From: Oscillospiraceae bacterium
GTDB taxonomy: Bacteria > Bacillota > Clostridia > Oscillospirales > Oscillospiraceae
DNA: 45,901 nt
NCBI GenBank assembly: GCA_017435525.1
Contig: JAFSEW010000031.1
Location: forward strand, 1 to 45,901
Direction of reading: 5' to 3'
The notes under the pieces are model-generated. The model did not search any database, was not told the origin of the DNA, and was given only the letters and a program-made list of their open reading frames with translations. Both the position numbers and the translations under genes were made by a program. How positions within the stretch are numbered: the first letter of the stretch is position 1; each line of letters opens with the position of its first letter. Shown here piece after piece: positions 8,871 through 17,348 of the stretch.

Positions 8871-10163
8871 TTACGGAATATTTACGCCGATAACGCCTTC
8901 GCTGAGGGTCAACCGTGTGCCATAGGGGGCGCTGAGGCGGCAGAGGGTCCCAAAAATATCCTCCGTCACTTCCGCGTCTGCCAGCTGAGGCAGACCCTTG
9001 CAGGCTTTTTCGGAGCGGAAATTCAGCTCCACAGGCCGGATCTTCACAGACTTCAGCTTTCCGCTTTCAAACTCCAGCAGGGGCATCAGGCCCTTGTAGT
9101 TCTTGAACTGGGTTTCCAGGCCCCGTGTGCCGCCGTTGGAGCGAATGTACTCCGCTTCGTCAATGGTCTTACTGGGGTCTACCCGGAACTTTTCATAATA
9201 ATCCCGGGGCACCATGGTCATTTTATCCACCTGGAAAATGAAATTTGCGATGGAATAGAAGATGGGCTTTCCCTTGTAAAGCTCGATGGCTTTGATCTGA
9301 TGGGTACCGCTGCCAACCACCGCACTGGCACCCCAGTCGATGCAGCTACGGGCGAATTCCTCAATGAAGAAATCCGGCTCTTCGTCATCGTCGCCCTTGA
9401 TCTCATGGGAGTGGAAGCATACCACCACATAGCTGGCTTCCTTGGAAGCTTCTTCGATGGCCTTCTTCATCCGCTCCATATCCCCGGGATGGGGTGCGGA
9501 AGACTTACCTTCCACATCGCTCAGCTTGAAATCGACGCTTCCCAGAGAGAAGATGCCAGGTTTGGTCTGGGTGTAGCCACCAGCCTTGGAATTGTTGATG
9601 CGGCCGTTGATATGGGTGGCAGCTGCGATTTCTTCCAGGGCTTTCATGTGGGCTTCATTTACCAGGAACGTTTCACTATGGCGCAGCATGTTCAGGCCGG
9701 GGCGGGCGGGCATATTGCCCTGGGCATCCCCGGCACGGGCCGCATCATCGCAGGTGGCACTGATACAAAGTACAGCCACCTTTTCGCCTGCTGCTTCCAC
9801 CATGGCAGGGGCCGTTGCAGCTTCCAGGCTCATACCGGCGCCGCACACAGGCTTCTTGCGCTTTTCCAATTCCCGGAGGGTATTTTCCATACCGCCGTAG
9901 CTGAAATCCATGGTGTGGTTGTTGGCGAAGCCGAAGCAATTGAAGCCGTAGCTGCACACATCATCCAGCCGCTCCGGCTTACCGGTGAGCCAGATACCGC
10001 CGCAGTAGGTGGAAGCAAACTTGTCGCCCTGGGAAATGACCATTTCCAGATTGTTGATGCGCACATCTGCCTGACCGATATGGGCTTTCACGGCTTCGAA
10101 GCCTTTGTAGCTTTCCGGAAACGGTGCCATCAGAATGGAATCGCCGGTGACGCAGATTTTCAT
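8871..10163 (-). CDS. CapA-family metallophosphoesterase-like protein
   Basis: Encodes 430 aa. The N-terminal GDSILM, the NLE motif, FGFANNHTMDFSYGG (about residue 80), the CFHSHEIKG motif and GSGTHQIKAIELYKGKPIFYS are the conserved blocks of the PGA_cap (CapA) branch of calcineurin-like phosphoesterases. Related proteins are linked to poly-gamma-glutamate capsule, but cytoplasmic versions of unknown function are common. This one has no signal peptide and no capsule genes nearby. It is the last gene of the operon; its ATG overlaps the stop of the M20 amidohydrolase by 4 nt. The role in the operon is unknown; hydrolysis of a phosphorylated or amide intermediate is only a guess. Confidence 0.82.
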   Translation of the reverse strand: MKICVTGDSILMAPFPESYKGFEAVKAHIGQADVRINNLEMVISQGDKFASTYCGGIWLTGKPERLDDVCSYGFNCFGFANNHTMDFSYGGMENTLRELEKRKKPVCGAGMSLEAATAPAMVEAAGEKVAVLCISATCDDAARAGDAQGNMPARPGLNMLRHSETFLVNEAHMKALEEIAAATHINGRINNSKAGGYTQTKPGIFSLGSVDFKLSDVEGKSSAPHPGDMERMKKAIEEASKEASYVVVCFHSHEIKGDDDEEPDFFIEEFARSCIDWGASAVVGSGTHQIKAIELYKGKPIFYSIANFIFQVDKMTMVPRDYYEKFRVDPSKTIDEAEYIRSNGGTRGLETQFKNYKGLMPLLEFESGKLKSVKIRPVELNFRSEKACKGLPQLADAEVTEDIFGTLCRLSAPYGTRLTLSEGVIGVNIP

Positions 10164-11323
10164 AGTGCCATTCCCTCCATATGATCCAGCACAAACTGCA
10201 CACAGACCTGGCTGCCGATGGGCAGGGCATCCTCGTCCAGGAGAAAATCATTGTTGTGGGGCAGGGTCACGCAGCCCTTGGCGGCGTTGCGGGTACCCAG
10301 CCGGATAAAGGCACCGGGCTTTTTATCCACGAAGAAGGAGAAATCCTCGCTGCTCATCTTGATGGGCATGTGGGCAATGTTGCTCTCCCCCACCACCTTT
10401 GCCGCGGATTCCAGCACCGCCTGCCGCACCACCGGGTGGTTAATCACCGGCAGCGCCTTGGCCTCATGGTGGATCTTCACGGTGCCGCCCTGGACTTTGG
10501 CGGCATTTTCCGCGATGGCGCAGATATTCTCCACAATGAAGCTTTCCAGCGCTGTGTCATAGGTGCGCAGGGAGATCTTCATCTGGGCATAATCCGGGAT
10601 CACATTGTCCGTTTGACCTGCTGTCAGCTGACCCACGCAGCAGATATACTTGGCAAAGGGATCGATCCGGGTAGCCAGCATGGTCTGGATGCCGGTGTAG
10701 GTATTCACCGCCATAGCCAGGGCATTGGCGCCGCTCTGGGGCAGGCTGGCATGGGCAGTCTTTCCGAAAAATTCAATGTGAAGAGGATGCGACGCTGCCA
10801 TACAAGCGCCCTCGCCTACGCCTACAGTGCCGGCTTCCAGCCAGTTTTCAATATGCATGCCGATGATGGTGTCGATTTCCTCCATGAGGCCGTCTTCCAC
10901 CATTTCTCTGGCACCGCTCAAAGAACCTTCTTCACAGGCCTGGAAAATCAGCAGCACCCGGCACTTCAGTTCCTTTTCCAAAGCTTTCAGGGCCTTGGCC
11001 GTACCCAGCAGCATGGCTGTATGGGCATCGTGGCCGCAGGCATGCATGGCACCGGGGATCTTGGAGGCATAGGGCAGGTCGGTCTTTTCCGTCAGGGGCA
11101 GGGCATCCATATCGGCCCGGATGCCGATGGTAAAGGCCTTGCAATCCGGGTTCAGGTAACCCACAATGCTGCTTCTGCCATACTGCTCCGTATAGGGAAT
11201 GCCCAGGGCTTCCAGCTCCCGGCGCACCACCGCCAGGGTTCTGGGCAGGTCGAATTCCAGCTCCGGATATTCATGGATCTCATGGCGCAAAGAGAGAATA
11301 TATTCCTTGTCCACTGCTACCAT
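10160..11323 (-). CDS. M20-family amidohydrolase (aminoacylase/IAA-amino acid hydrolase type)
   Basis: Encodes 387 aa, typical for M20D enzymes that hydrolyse N-acyl amino acids or similar amides using two metal ions. Metal and catalytic motifs: ADMDALPL (about 70-77), HACGHDAH (Cys96, His98), EE at 131-132 within FQACEEGS, and GMHIE (His157). The usual FQPAEEG reads FQACEEG here, a small departure next to the catalytic Glu. A dimerisation/lid domain occupies about residues 180-290. There is no signal peptide, so it acts in the cytoplasm. The start lies 1 nt after the ceramidase-like gene's stop and the stop overlaps the CapA-like gene, so it is translationally coupled on both sides. The substrate is not predictable. 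Confidence 0.88.
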   Translation of the reverse strand: MVAVDKEYILSLRHEIHEYPELEFDLPRTLAVVRRELEALGIPYTEQYGRSSIVGYLNPDCKAFTIGIRADMDALPLTEKTDLPYASKIPGAMHACGHDAHTAMLLGTAKALKALEKELKCRVLLIFQACEEGSLSGAREMVEDGLMEEIDTIIGMHIENWLEAGTVGVGEGACMAASHPLHIEFFGKTAHASLPQSGANALAMAVNTYTGIQTMLATRIDPFAKYICCVGQLTAGQTDNVIPDYAQMKISLRTYDTALESFIVENICAIAENAAKVQGGTVKIHHEAKALPVINHPVVRQAVLESAAKVVGESNIAHMPIKMSSEDFSFFVDKKPGAFIRLGTRNAAKGCVTLPHNNDFLLDEDALPIGSQVCVQFVLDHMEGMAL

Positions 11324-11324
11324 T

Positions 11325-12839
11325 TTAGTTTTCCTCCCGGAACAGATTGTTGATATCCTGCAGGGTTTCTCTTACCAGCTGCTCGCCGCCAATGTGGCCC
11401 ACCTGACCGGAGGAAAGGAAGGCGCTGTAGTGGCCGCCCTTTTCGGCCTTTTCCGTAGGCAGATAGCCTTCCGTGCCGTTGGCCAGCTGGATCAGGAAGG
11501 TCTGCTCCGCCAGAGAGCGGGCCTTAATCTGGTTGCCAAAGTCCAGGAACAGCTCAAAGGGATTGGTGGCCATGGCAATGGAGCCCAGGCGCATCACATG
11601 CACCTCGGTAGGCAGCACATCCACAAATTCCTGCTGCTGTGCCCGCTTCAGCAGACCCAGATGCACCTGCAGACGGGCTGCGTCATTGTAGTCCACATCC
11701 CCGGGATGGTCGTTCAGGTACTCCCGGATGGCCTTCTTGGCGTTGGCCACCTCGGTCATATTGGCCCGGCGGATGGGCAGCTTTATCCAATGGACATGGT
11801 GGGTAAACACCACATCCTCCTGGGCTGCGTCCAGGCCGTCTTCATACACTTCAATAATTTCTCTGGCAATGCGCTTGCCGGTTTTGCGCATACCGGCCAG
11901 GTCGAACATGGAAGGATCGGCCTTGCGCTTGGGGGGATTGCTGCGCTCGCAGTTGGGATCGTTGATGGGACTTTCGGGATTGACCCAGCGCACCAGATCC
12001 ACAGGGCACTGGTCGCCTGCGGCAGAGCACAGAGCCAGCAGGAACAGGTCTTCACCGAAGTGCTGCCGCAGCAGCATCTTCACTTCACCCCAGAAGTCGG
12101 GGGAAACAAAGTGCCGGTGCTGGACGCACTGGGCGGGGCAGGCAAGATTTGCCACGATGCCGGTGAGCTTCTTGGCTTCATCAAAGACATACATCAGCTC
12201 GATGCCGGAATCGTTGCCGCCTTCCAGCTGGGTAAACATGGCGGTGTTGGTATCGCCCCACATCTGGGCAGAGCCATCGGAGTAGCAGGCCCGGCGGCAC
12301 ATACCCACCACGGCACGGCCGAAAGCATTGGTAAAGGAACCGGCCTTCCGGTTCTTCCAGGCATCCAGAACAACCTTGCTAAGCTGCTCGGTAAAGAACA
12401 CCAGAGTCTCTTCCTCGGTGATGATGTCGGGGTTGCGGGTCACATCGGCGCTCTCCACATACTTCTGGCCGGGGCGCAGCATGGTCTCCAGCACCATGCG
12501 GGAGCTGTTGGACATGAAGTGGCCGCCGCTGCGCTGCTCACGGGGATACACGGGGGCAGTGTGGGTATGGATGGCAGCCATGACCACCTTCATGGGATCC
12601 AGGCCTACTTTGTTGTCTGCCAGCTTCTCACGGACCAGATCCACCAGGTTGGCGGCAACGCCCACCAGATCCACGCTGACCAGAACCATCTGCTCGTTAC
12701 CTGCTTCCACGGCCATGGCGGTAGCGGTCAGGGGCTTTTCGATATACTGGGAAATACGCTCGGCAAACTGGCCTGCCAGGGCCACCTTCTTATCGGGGGT
12801 AATGCTGATCTCAGACCAGCCAATCTTCATGTTGGACAT
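11325..12839 (-). CDS. Neutral/alkaline ceramidase-like protein (PF04734-type), cytoplasmic
   Basis: Encodes 504 aa. The start KIGWSEISITPD, the VSVDLVG strand and the IHTHTAP zinc motif (His91, His93) match the N-terminal domain of neutral/alkaline ceramidases. A later block around CVQHRHFVSPDFWGE sits where ceramidases carry further active-site residues. Known members cleave the amide of ceramide, but this protein has no signal peptide and lies between an M20 amidase gene and a DUF4387 gene. A cytoplasmic amidase on another acylated substrate is therefore more likely (inference). The ATG follows GAGGAG of the preceding gene's end, 3 nt after its stop. A more distant relative is at 33412-34842. 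Confidence 0.75.
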   Translation of the reverse strand: MSNMKIGWSEISITPDKKVALAGQFAERISQYIEKPLTATAMAVEAGNEQMVLVSVDLVGVAANLVDLVREKLADNKVGLDPMKVVMAAIHTHTAPVYPREQRSGGHFMSNSSRMVLETMLRPGQKYVESADVTRNPDIITEEETLVFFTEQLSKVVLDAWKNRKAGSFTNAFGRAVVGMCRRACYSDGSAQMWGDTNTAMFTQLEGGNDSGIELMYVFDEAKKLTGIVANLACPAQCVQHRHFVSPDFWGEVKMLLRQHFGEDLFLLALCSAAGDQCPVDLVRWVNPESPINDPNCERSNPPKRKADPSMFDLAGMRKTGKRIAREIIEVYEDGLDAAQEDVVFTHHVHWIKLPIRRANMTEVANAKKAIREYLNDHPGDVDYNDAARLQVHLGLLKRAQQQEFVDVLPTEVHVMRLGSIAMATNPFELFLDFGNQIKARSLAEQTFLIQLANGTEGYLPTEKAEKGGHYSAFLSSGQVGHIGGEQLVRETLQDINNLFREEN

Positions 12840-12842
12840 TGC

Positions 12843-13166
12843 TTACTCCTCCAATTCAAATGTAAAATTCACCAGGGGACCATGCTGCTGGGCGCCGTAG
12901 ACATCCCGCTCCTGCAGTGCGCCGGATGCGCAGGGCCGCACGATGGTGGCCTTGATGGCCCGGGCGTTGGGGAAATACACGATGCCGATAACATCGCTTT
13001 CGGGAATGCGGTAAAGCTTTGCAATGCTCTTAGCGTTGATCACATCGGCCTTGCGGAGCATCTCGAAGGTGGCATCGTCCTTCAAAAGCACATCCAGGGT
13101 CAGTTCAAAGGGGCCCGCGTTCTTGGAACGGATAACGCTGGCCACATCACGAAGTCTTACAGTCAT
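12843..13166 (-). CDS. DUF4387 protein, partner of the AtuA-family protein
   Basis: Encodes 107 aa. The pattern RLRDVASVIRSKNAGPFELT, a central PESDVIGIVYFPNARAIKATI and a C-terminal QQHGPLVNFTFE fit DUF4387, a small domain regularly found next to or fused with AtuA/DUF1446 proteins (recalled family knowledge). Its ATG overlaps the AtuA stop by one base (TAATG), so the two proteins are probably made in fixed ratio and may form a complex. No catalytic motif is evident to me. Confidence 0.8.
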   Translation of the reverse strand: MTVRLRDVASVIRSKNAGPFELTLDVLLKDDATFEMLRKADVINAKSIAKLYRIPESDVIGIVYFPNARAIKATIVRPCASGALQERDVYGAQQHGPLVNFTFELEE

Positions 13167-14533
13167 TATGCTTCCCCTCCAATCATTTCATAGGTTCTGG
13201 GGAACAGATCCAGAGGATCTTCACCCTTCAAAAGGCCGTAGACGCTGAACACGAACACCGGGCCCACCTTCACATCCGAGGGAGAGAAGGGGAAGGCCAG
13301 GTTGCCGGCAGTGGCAATGCGGCCGGGATAGCCATAGTGCAGCAGCGTGGAGCGGGCCACGGAGCAAACAGCGTTGGCATGCTCCTGGGTGTCCGCCACC
13401 ACATCGATGACGATGCAGATCTCATGGGAGGTGATTTCGGTGAGCGGTTCCAGAGCGCCCATGACACCGTTCTTGCCGTAGACGATAAAGTCCAGACGGT
13501 AGTCAAAGTCGGCAGAGAGATTATCCGCGGTGCGCTTGCGCAGGCCTTCCAGAATATCATCCACCTGAGAAATAAAGATGGGGTCACGGTTGGCGCAGAT
13601 GGAGATGGTACGGAAGCCTGCCTGCTTCGCGCCCTCCAGCTTCACGCTGGCCACTTCCTCGGGAATGAACTTAGAGCCCATGACCTTGACGCAGCGGTCG
13701 CTCTCAGCGGTGAAGGTAGCCTTGGAAATATCCAGCATACCGCCGGGGCCGGGCAGCAGATAGGGGTTGGTCTTTTCATACAGGGTGTGGGCAGACACAG
13801 ACAGGGGCGTACAGCTGCGGATGGGATTCAGGGGCTCTACCTTGAAATAGTCCTCACCCAGATAGCCCATGATGCAGTCTGATCCGCTGCCGGGGGTGGC
13901 GCAGATGGCGGCGCACTCCAGGATCTTGCCCAGGTGCAGCGCCAGTGCCTTGTCATAGCCCAGGCGAATGGCAGGGGCTGCAAAGGCCGCGGGATCGTAG
14001 CAGCGGCCTGTCAGCACCACCTGGGCGCCGTTATCCAGGGCGTCGATGATGGGTTCCACGCCCATCTGTGCCACGATATGGGTGCTGGCCAGGATCTCTT
14101 CTTCGGTGATTTCCGGAGCAGGACCCAGCTTTGCCATTTTCCCGGCGTGGAGGGCTTCCACCAGGTATTCCTTCTCAAATTCGGAAGTAATCACAGCCAG
14201 CTTGAAAGACAAGTTGTTCTCCTTGGCGATTTCTTTCAGGATGCCCACTTCCCGCATCAAGTGAGGATTGGCACCGGCACCGCCGCAGGTACCGATGACC
14301 AGGGGGATATCCAGCTCCCGGGCAGCTTTGAGCATCAGGGTCATGTCCCGCTTGACGGCGGTGGCATTGGTAAAGGGAATGCCCGCGCCCAGGTAATAGG
14401 GGCCGGGGTCGGTAGAACCGGCATCACAGGCGATGAGGTCCGGCTTCTGTGCCACACCGGCAAAGAAGGATTCCTCCGGGAATCCGTAACCCACGATACC
14501 GGTGCAGGAAAGGATTTTCATTTCTTTTTTCAT
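13166..14533 (-). CDS. AtuA-family protein (DUF1446; acyclic terpene utilisation-like)
   Basis: Encodes 455 aa. The start at 14533 is chosen because AAGGAG lies 9 nt before ATG; an upstream in-frame start would lie inside a palindromic repeat. Features include a glycine-rich N-terminus (CTGIVGYGFPEESF), DAGSTDPGPYYLG, VIGTCGGAGANPH and VVLTGRCYDPA, all typical of the AtuA/DUF1446 family. AtuA was named from Pseudomonas genes for growth on citronellol-type terpenes, but its biochemistry is unsettled and many clostridial members sit with hydro-lyases and DUF4387. Here it is third in the operon, downstream of a 128-bp gap that holds a palindromic repeat. A role in carboxylic acid or acyl-CoA metabolism is inferred from neighbours only. 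Confidence 0.83.
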   Translation of the reverse strand: MKKEMKILSCTGIVGYGFPEESFFAGVAQKPDLIACDAGSTDPGPYYLGAGIPFTNATAVKRDMTLMLKAARELDIPLVIGTCGGAGANPHLMREVGILKEIAKENNLSFKLAVITSEFEKEYLVEALHAGKMAKLGPAPEITEEEILASTHIVAQMGVEPIIDALDNGAQVVLTGRCYDPAAFAAPAIRLGYDKALALHLGKILECAAICATPGSGSDCIMGYLGEDYFKVEPLNPIRSCTPLSVSAHTLYEKTNPYLLPGPGGMLDISKATFTAESDRCVKVMGSKFIPEEVASVKLEGAKQAGFRTISICANRDPIFISQVDDILEGLRKRTADNLSADFDYRLDFIVYGKNGVMGALEPLTEITSHEICIVIDVVADTQEHANAVCSVARSTLLHYGYPGRIATAGNLAFPFSPSDVKVGPVFVFSVYGLLKGEDPLDLFPRTYEMIGGEA

Positions 14534-14554
14534 GGTATTACTCCTTACGGCGCT

Positions 14555-14644
14555 TGTCATTCCGAGGCTTGCAAAGCAAGCCGTGGGAATCCGCGTTCTC
14601 ATAGGGGTACGGATTGCCACGCAGCTTCGCTGCTCGCAATGACA
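14555..14644. repeat. 90-bp palindromic repeat inside the operon (MITE/REP-like)
   Basis: The ends TGTCATTCCGAG (14555-14566) and CTCGCAATGACA (14633-14644) are inverted copies with one mismatch. Inner arms CGTGGGAATCCG (14582-14593) and CGGATTGCCACG (14610-14621) are also inverted. It lies between the hydro-lyase beta gene and the AtuA gene, so it would be transcribed as a long imperfect hairpin. The wording TCATTGCGAGcAGCGaAGCtGCGTGGCAATCC is a common dispersed repeat in gut clostridia (recalled, not searched). Confidence 0.7.
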
Positions 14645-14661
14645 GCGAAAAATCGGAAGCC

Positions 14662-15282
14662 TTAGTACAGCTTGGTATATTCAAAATCTTCCAGGCCCAA
14701 CTTGGCGTAGGCCTTGGCCTTATTCTCCGCCACGACTTTATCCACGGCGTCAAAGAGGTTATTGCCCTGGGTGTCCATATCCACCACGAAGGGGCCCAGC
14801 TTATCCAGATCCATGTGCCAGGTGGCCTCGATGGTGCCCAGCTCATCAAAGAGCTCCACATCGGTGATTTGGATCTGGCTGGCCCACAGATTGGGGCTGA
14901 CACCCTGGGGAGAAACATGGACGCAGCCCAGCTTCTTCATCATGGCCATGGTGTCGTCGCCCATGGTGGTCTTGCCGATGATCATTTTTAGCCCCCAGTT
15001 CTCCACGCTCTTTGCGCCCCACTTCTCAAAGCGGATAGAAGAAGTGGGCATGAAGCTCACCAGTTCATAGCTATCGGGATGCCGCAGCACGATGGGGCCC
15101 ACATGGATCAGCAAATCCCGCTCCATAGCTGCCTTGGGGGACGGATGGTTTTCATCAAAGACCCAACGGTGCAGCCGGGAGCGGCAGGTAAATGCCTTAC
15201 CGCTGACATACACCAGGTCGCCAATGCGCAGCTTGGCGATTTCTTCCGGGTCAAAGGGGGTTTTCAGTTCGTATGTAGCCAT
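14662..15282 (-). CDS. Fe-S hydro-lyase beta subunit (tartrate dehydratase / class I fumarase type)
   Basis: Encodes 206 aa, the usual size of separate beta subunits. Motifs: LKTPFDPEEIAKLRIGDLVYVSG at the start, AFTCRSRLHRWVFDE, GPIVLRH, and GKTTMGDDTMAMMKKLG, all matching the FumA C-terminal / TtdB domain. With the alpha subunit it would form an oxygen-sensitive [4Fe-4S] hydratase for a dicarboxylate such as fumarate, tartrate or mesaconate. The family cannot be split further by eye. The ATG follows GGGAGGTAAGAAC, 5 nt after the alpha-subunit stop. Confidence 0.9.
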   Translation of the reverse strand: MATYELKTPFDPEEIAKLRIGDLVYVSGKAFTCRSRLHRWVFDENHPSPKAAMERDLLIHVGPIVLRHPDSYELVSFMPTSSIRFEKWGAKSVENWGLKMIIGKTTMGDDTMAMMKKLGCVHVSPQGVSPNLWASQIQITDVELFDELGTIEATWHMDLDKLGPFVVDMDTQGNNLFDAVDKVVAENKAKAYAKLGLEDFEYTKLY

Positions 15283-15287
15283 AGTTC

Positions 15288-16205
15288 TTACCTCCCGCCG
15301 AACCAGTCAGGGCTTGTCATTCTCTCCACGGTGCCGTCCGCCAGAATCCGGCTGGAGGCCCGCCGTGCCACCATGCAGTTGCTGCTGATAGCCACGCAGA
15401 TGCCCGCGATATGGGTGTAGGCGTATTCCACATTGACAGCGAATACGGAAGTATCGCCGCCGGCACCCATGCAGCCCACGCCCAGGCTGTTCAGGGCTTC
15501 ATAGAGTTCTTCCTCGATCTTGCGGAAAGGTGCTTCCGGATGGTGGGAGCCTACGGTTCTCAGGCAGGCTGCTTCCTTGGCAAGATTTGCCGCCACATTG
15601 GCCGTGCCGCCAATGCCCACGCCCAGCACAGAGGGCGGGCAGATAGCACCGGCCCGGCTGGCTGCGGCGAAGCAGTCAATGACGAACTTTTCGATGCCCT
15701 TGACACCGTCGGCAAAGGCCACCACTCTGTGCCGGGTGCCGCCGAAGCATTCGCTGCCGCCGCCCTTGGCAACATAGGTCACCTCGATGCTGTCACCGGG
15801 GACAAACTGATAGGTAAAATCCGGGATGTTCATGCCGATGTTATTGCCGGGATCATAGCCCGTCAGCGGATGCTTCATGGTTTTGCGCAGATAGCCCTCT
15901 TCGGTGGCCCGGGCAACAGCGTTGCGGGTGGCATCCTCCAGCGCCATAAAGCCGCCCTCCAGCTGGCACTCGTTGCCCACCTTGAAAAAGAAGATGGGCC
16001 AGCCGGTATCCGGGCAGGCAGGCTTGCCAATTTCGCTGGAAAGCAGAATGCTCTGGCAGGTACGGCTGAGGCCTGTCTTGGCAGAGGGAGAGGATTCCTT
16101 CTCAATGGCCGCCTCGAAAGCAGCCTTTACATCCGGTGAGATCACCGTAGCGCCCCGGACGATGGTCTGATAAATGACTTCTTCAAATTGTTCGCGTTTG
16201 ATCAA
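15288..16205 (-). CDS. Fe-S hydro-lyase alpha subunit (tartrate dehydratase / class I fumarase type)
   Basis: About 305 aa. Two starts are possible: GTG at 16214 without a clear ribosome site, or TTG at 16205, 8 nt after GGGG; I prefer the TTG. Three cysteines sit in the positions expected for [4Fe-4S] ligands: CPDTGWP (about residue 64), ICPPSVLGVGIGG (about 189) and SSNCMVARRAS (about 277). The IEVTYVAKGGGSE block is also typical. It is the first gene of the seven-gene operon and is read from a promoter facing the divergent AraC gene. The substrate is open: the linked AtuA and DUF4387 proteins do not fit a plain TCA-cycle fumarase. Confidence 0.9.
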   Translation of the reverse strand: MIKREQFEEVIYQTIVRGATVISPDVKAAFEAAIEKESSPSAKTGLSRTCQSILLSSEIGKPACPDTGWPIFFFKVGNECQLEGGFMALEDATRNAVARATEEGYLRKTMKHPLTGYDPGNNIGMNIPDFTYQFVPGDSIEVTYVAKGGGSECFGGTRHRVVAFADGVKGIEKFVIDCFAAASRAGAICPPSVLGVGIGGTANVAANLAKEAACLRTVGSHHPEAPFRKIEEELYEALNSLGVGCMGAGGDTSVFAVNVEYAYTHIAGICVAISSNCMVARRASSRILADGTVERMTSPDWFGGR

Positions 16206-16242
16206 GCGTATCACCCCATTGTATTATTTGGTTTCTACCCTT

Positions 16243-16271
16243 AATTTACCAGATTCTGTTCTGTTTCACAA
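16243..16271 (-). promoter_or_regulatory. Promoter of the hydro-lyase/AtuA operon
   Basis: On the minus strand, TTGTGA (16271-16266), 17-bp spacer, TAAATT (16248-16243). It lies in the 158-bp gap shared with the divergent AraC gene; their -35 boxes are about 40 bp apart, so one regulator could act on both. Confidence 0.6.
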
Positions 16272-16312
16272 TAGCAATTCACCCAACCGGCTTTGCAGTT
16301 TTTCCAAAAATA

Positions 16313-16341
16313 TTTACACCCGGCTGCAAATGTGCTAAACT
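16313..16341 (+). promoter_or_regulatory. Promoter of the AraC-family regulator
   Basis: TTTACA (16313-16318), 17-bp spacer, TAAACT (16336-16341), 22 nt before the start codon. Confidence 0.6.
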
Positions 16342-16363
16342 GATGCAAAAAGGAGGTGGAACG

Positions 16364-17275
16364 ATGCAGGAGCTTTCGCTGAATTATTTCAAGCTGCCCG
16401 CAGGGCAAAAGTACCATATCTACCGCATCACCGGCAGCGAAGTCAGTGAACCCCACAGCCATGACTACTACCAGATCTGCTATGTGGAATGCGGCCGGGC
16501 GGAGCACCGGCAGGATAGCAGCACTGTGCCGTTGGAAGCCGGAGATGCCTTCATCGTACCGCCCGGCTTTGCCCATCAGATCATCTTCCCGGATCGGGAT
16601 GCCTATCTCTATTCCCTCTCCTTCCAGGAAGATATGTTCCATACAGGCTTCTCCCAATCCAATGTCTATCATTTCATGACCGCTCTGAAGCTGGAAACCA
16701 TGGAATCCGCGCGGATTCCCATTCGGATGAAAGTGCAGCTGGATCATCCCCGGCAGCAGACTTTGAAGGGGCTGATGGATGCTTTGATCCGGGAGCAGGA
16801 CAGCAGCAGTCCTCCGGAGCTTACCGCTGCCGCCAGCCTGGTTGCCGCCATTTTGTGCATCCTTTCCCAAGGCTATTTTCTGGGGGACGCCACCCAGCTG
16901 CAGGCTGTGGAAGCCTGCTCCAAGGCTATGGCGCAATGCCTGCGGTATCTGGACGCCCATTTTACGGAAGATCTGGTTCTGGAAGAGACCGCAAAGAAAT
17001 TCGGCCTTTCCCGTTCCAAATTCAGCCTGCTGTTTCCCCAACATACCGGCACCACCTTCAAGCGCTACCTGACCAAAAAGCGCATTGACTACGCTGTGAC
17101 CCTGATCCGCAGCACGGAGCTTCCTATCCAGCAGATCGCCCAAATGGCAGGCTACAGCGACCTTTCCACCTTCTACCGGAACTTCACCAAAGTCACCGGC
17201 ACCGCCCCCACCACCTACCGCTGCACCCAGGATCTGGAGCAGCATCTGACTCTTTCTCTGGGATACTTTTTTTAA
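16364..17275 (+). CDS. AraC-family transcriptional regulator
   Basis: Encodes 303 aa. ATG 16364 has AGGAGG 7 nt upstream. The N-terminal cupin sensor (about 1-130) shows EPHSHDYYQICYVECGRAEH and LEAGDAFIVPPGFAHQI. The C-terminal double helix-turn-helix (about 195-290) has the first helix pair at ETAKKFGLSRSKFSLLFPQHTG and the second ending GYSDLSTFYRNFTKVTG, the AraC signature. It is divergent from the hydro-lyase operon with facing promoters, so it is the likely activator of that operon, responding to its substrate (inference). The inducer is unknown; the cupin type is common in regulators of carbohydrate or organic acid use. Confidence 0.92.
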   Translation: MQELSLNYFKLPAGQKYHIYRITGSEVSEPHSHDYYQICYVECGRAEHRQDSSTVPLEAGDAFIVPPGFAHQIIFPDRDAYLYSLSFQEDMFHTGFSQSNVYHFMTALKLETMESARIPIRMKVQLDHPRQQTLKGLMDALIREQDSSSPPELTAAASLVAAILCILSQGYFLGDATQLQAVEACSKAMAQCLRYLDAHFTEDLVLEETAKKFGLSRSKFSLLFPQHTGTTFKRYLTKKRIDYAVTLIRSTELPIQQIAQMAGYSDLSTFYRNFTKVTGTAPTTYRCTQDLEQHLTLSLGYFF

Positions 17276-17348
17276 CACTGAAAAAATTATTTCTATTTCC
17301 AGAAATTTGATGTATAATGGGGGCAATTGCAAAAAGAGAGGAAATTCT

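Noticed and set aside
11199-13193. A 664-codon plus-strand frame opposite the ceramidase-like and DUF4387 genes.
   Set aside because: It crosses several coupled minus-strand genes with clear families and shows no recognisable domain.
16212-16220. ATGGGGTGA just before the hydro-lyase start and again before the MFS start, looking like a two-codon upstream frame.
   Set aside because: The GGGG serves as a ribosome binding site in both places, and two occurrences of a G-rich 9-mer are easily chance.
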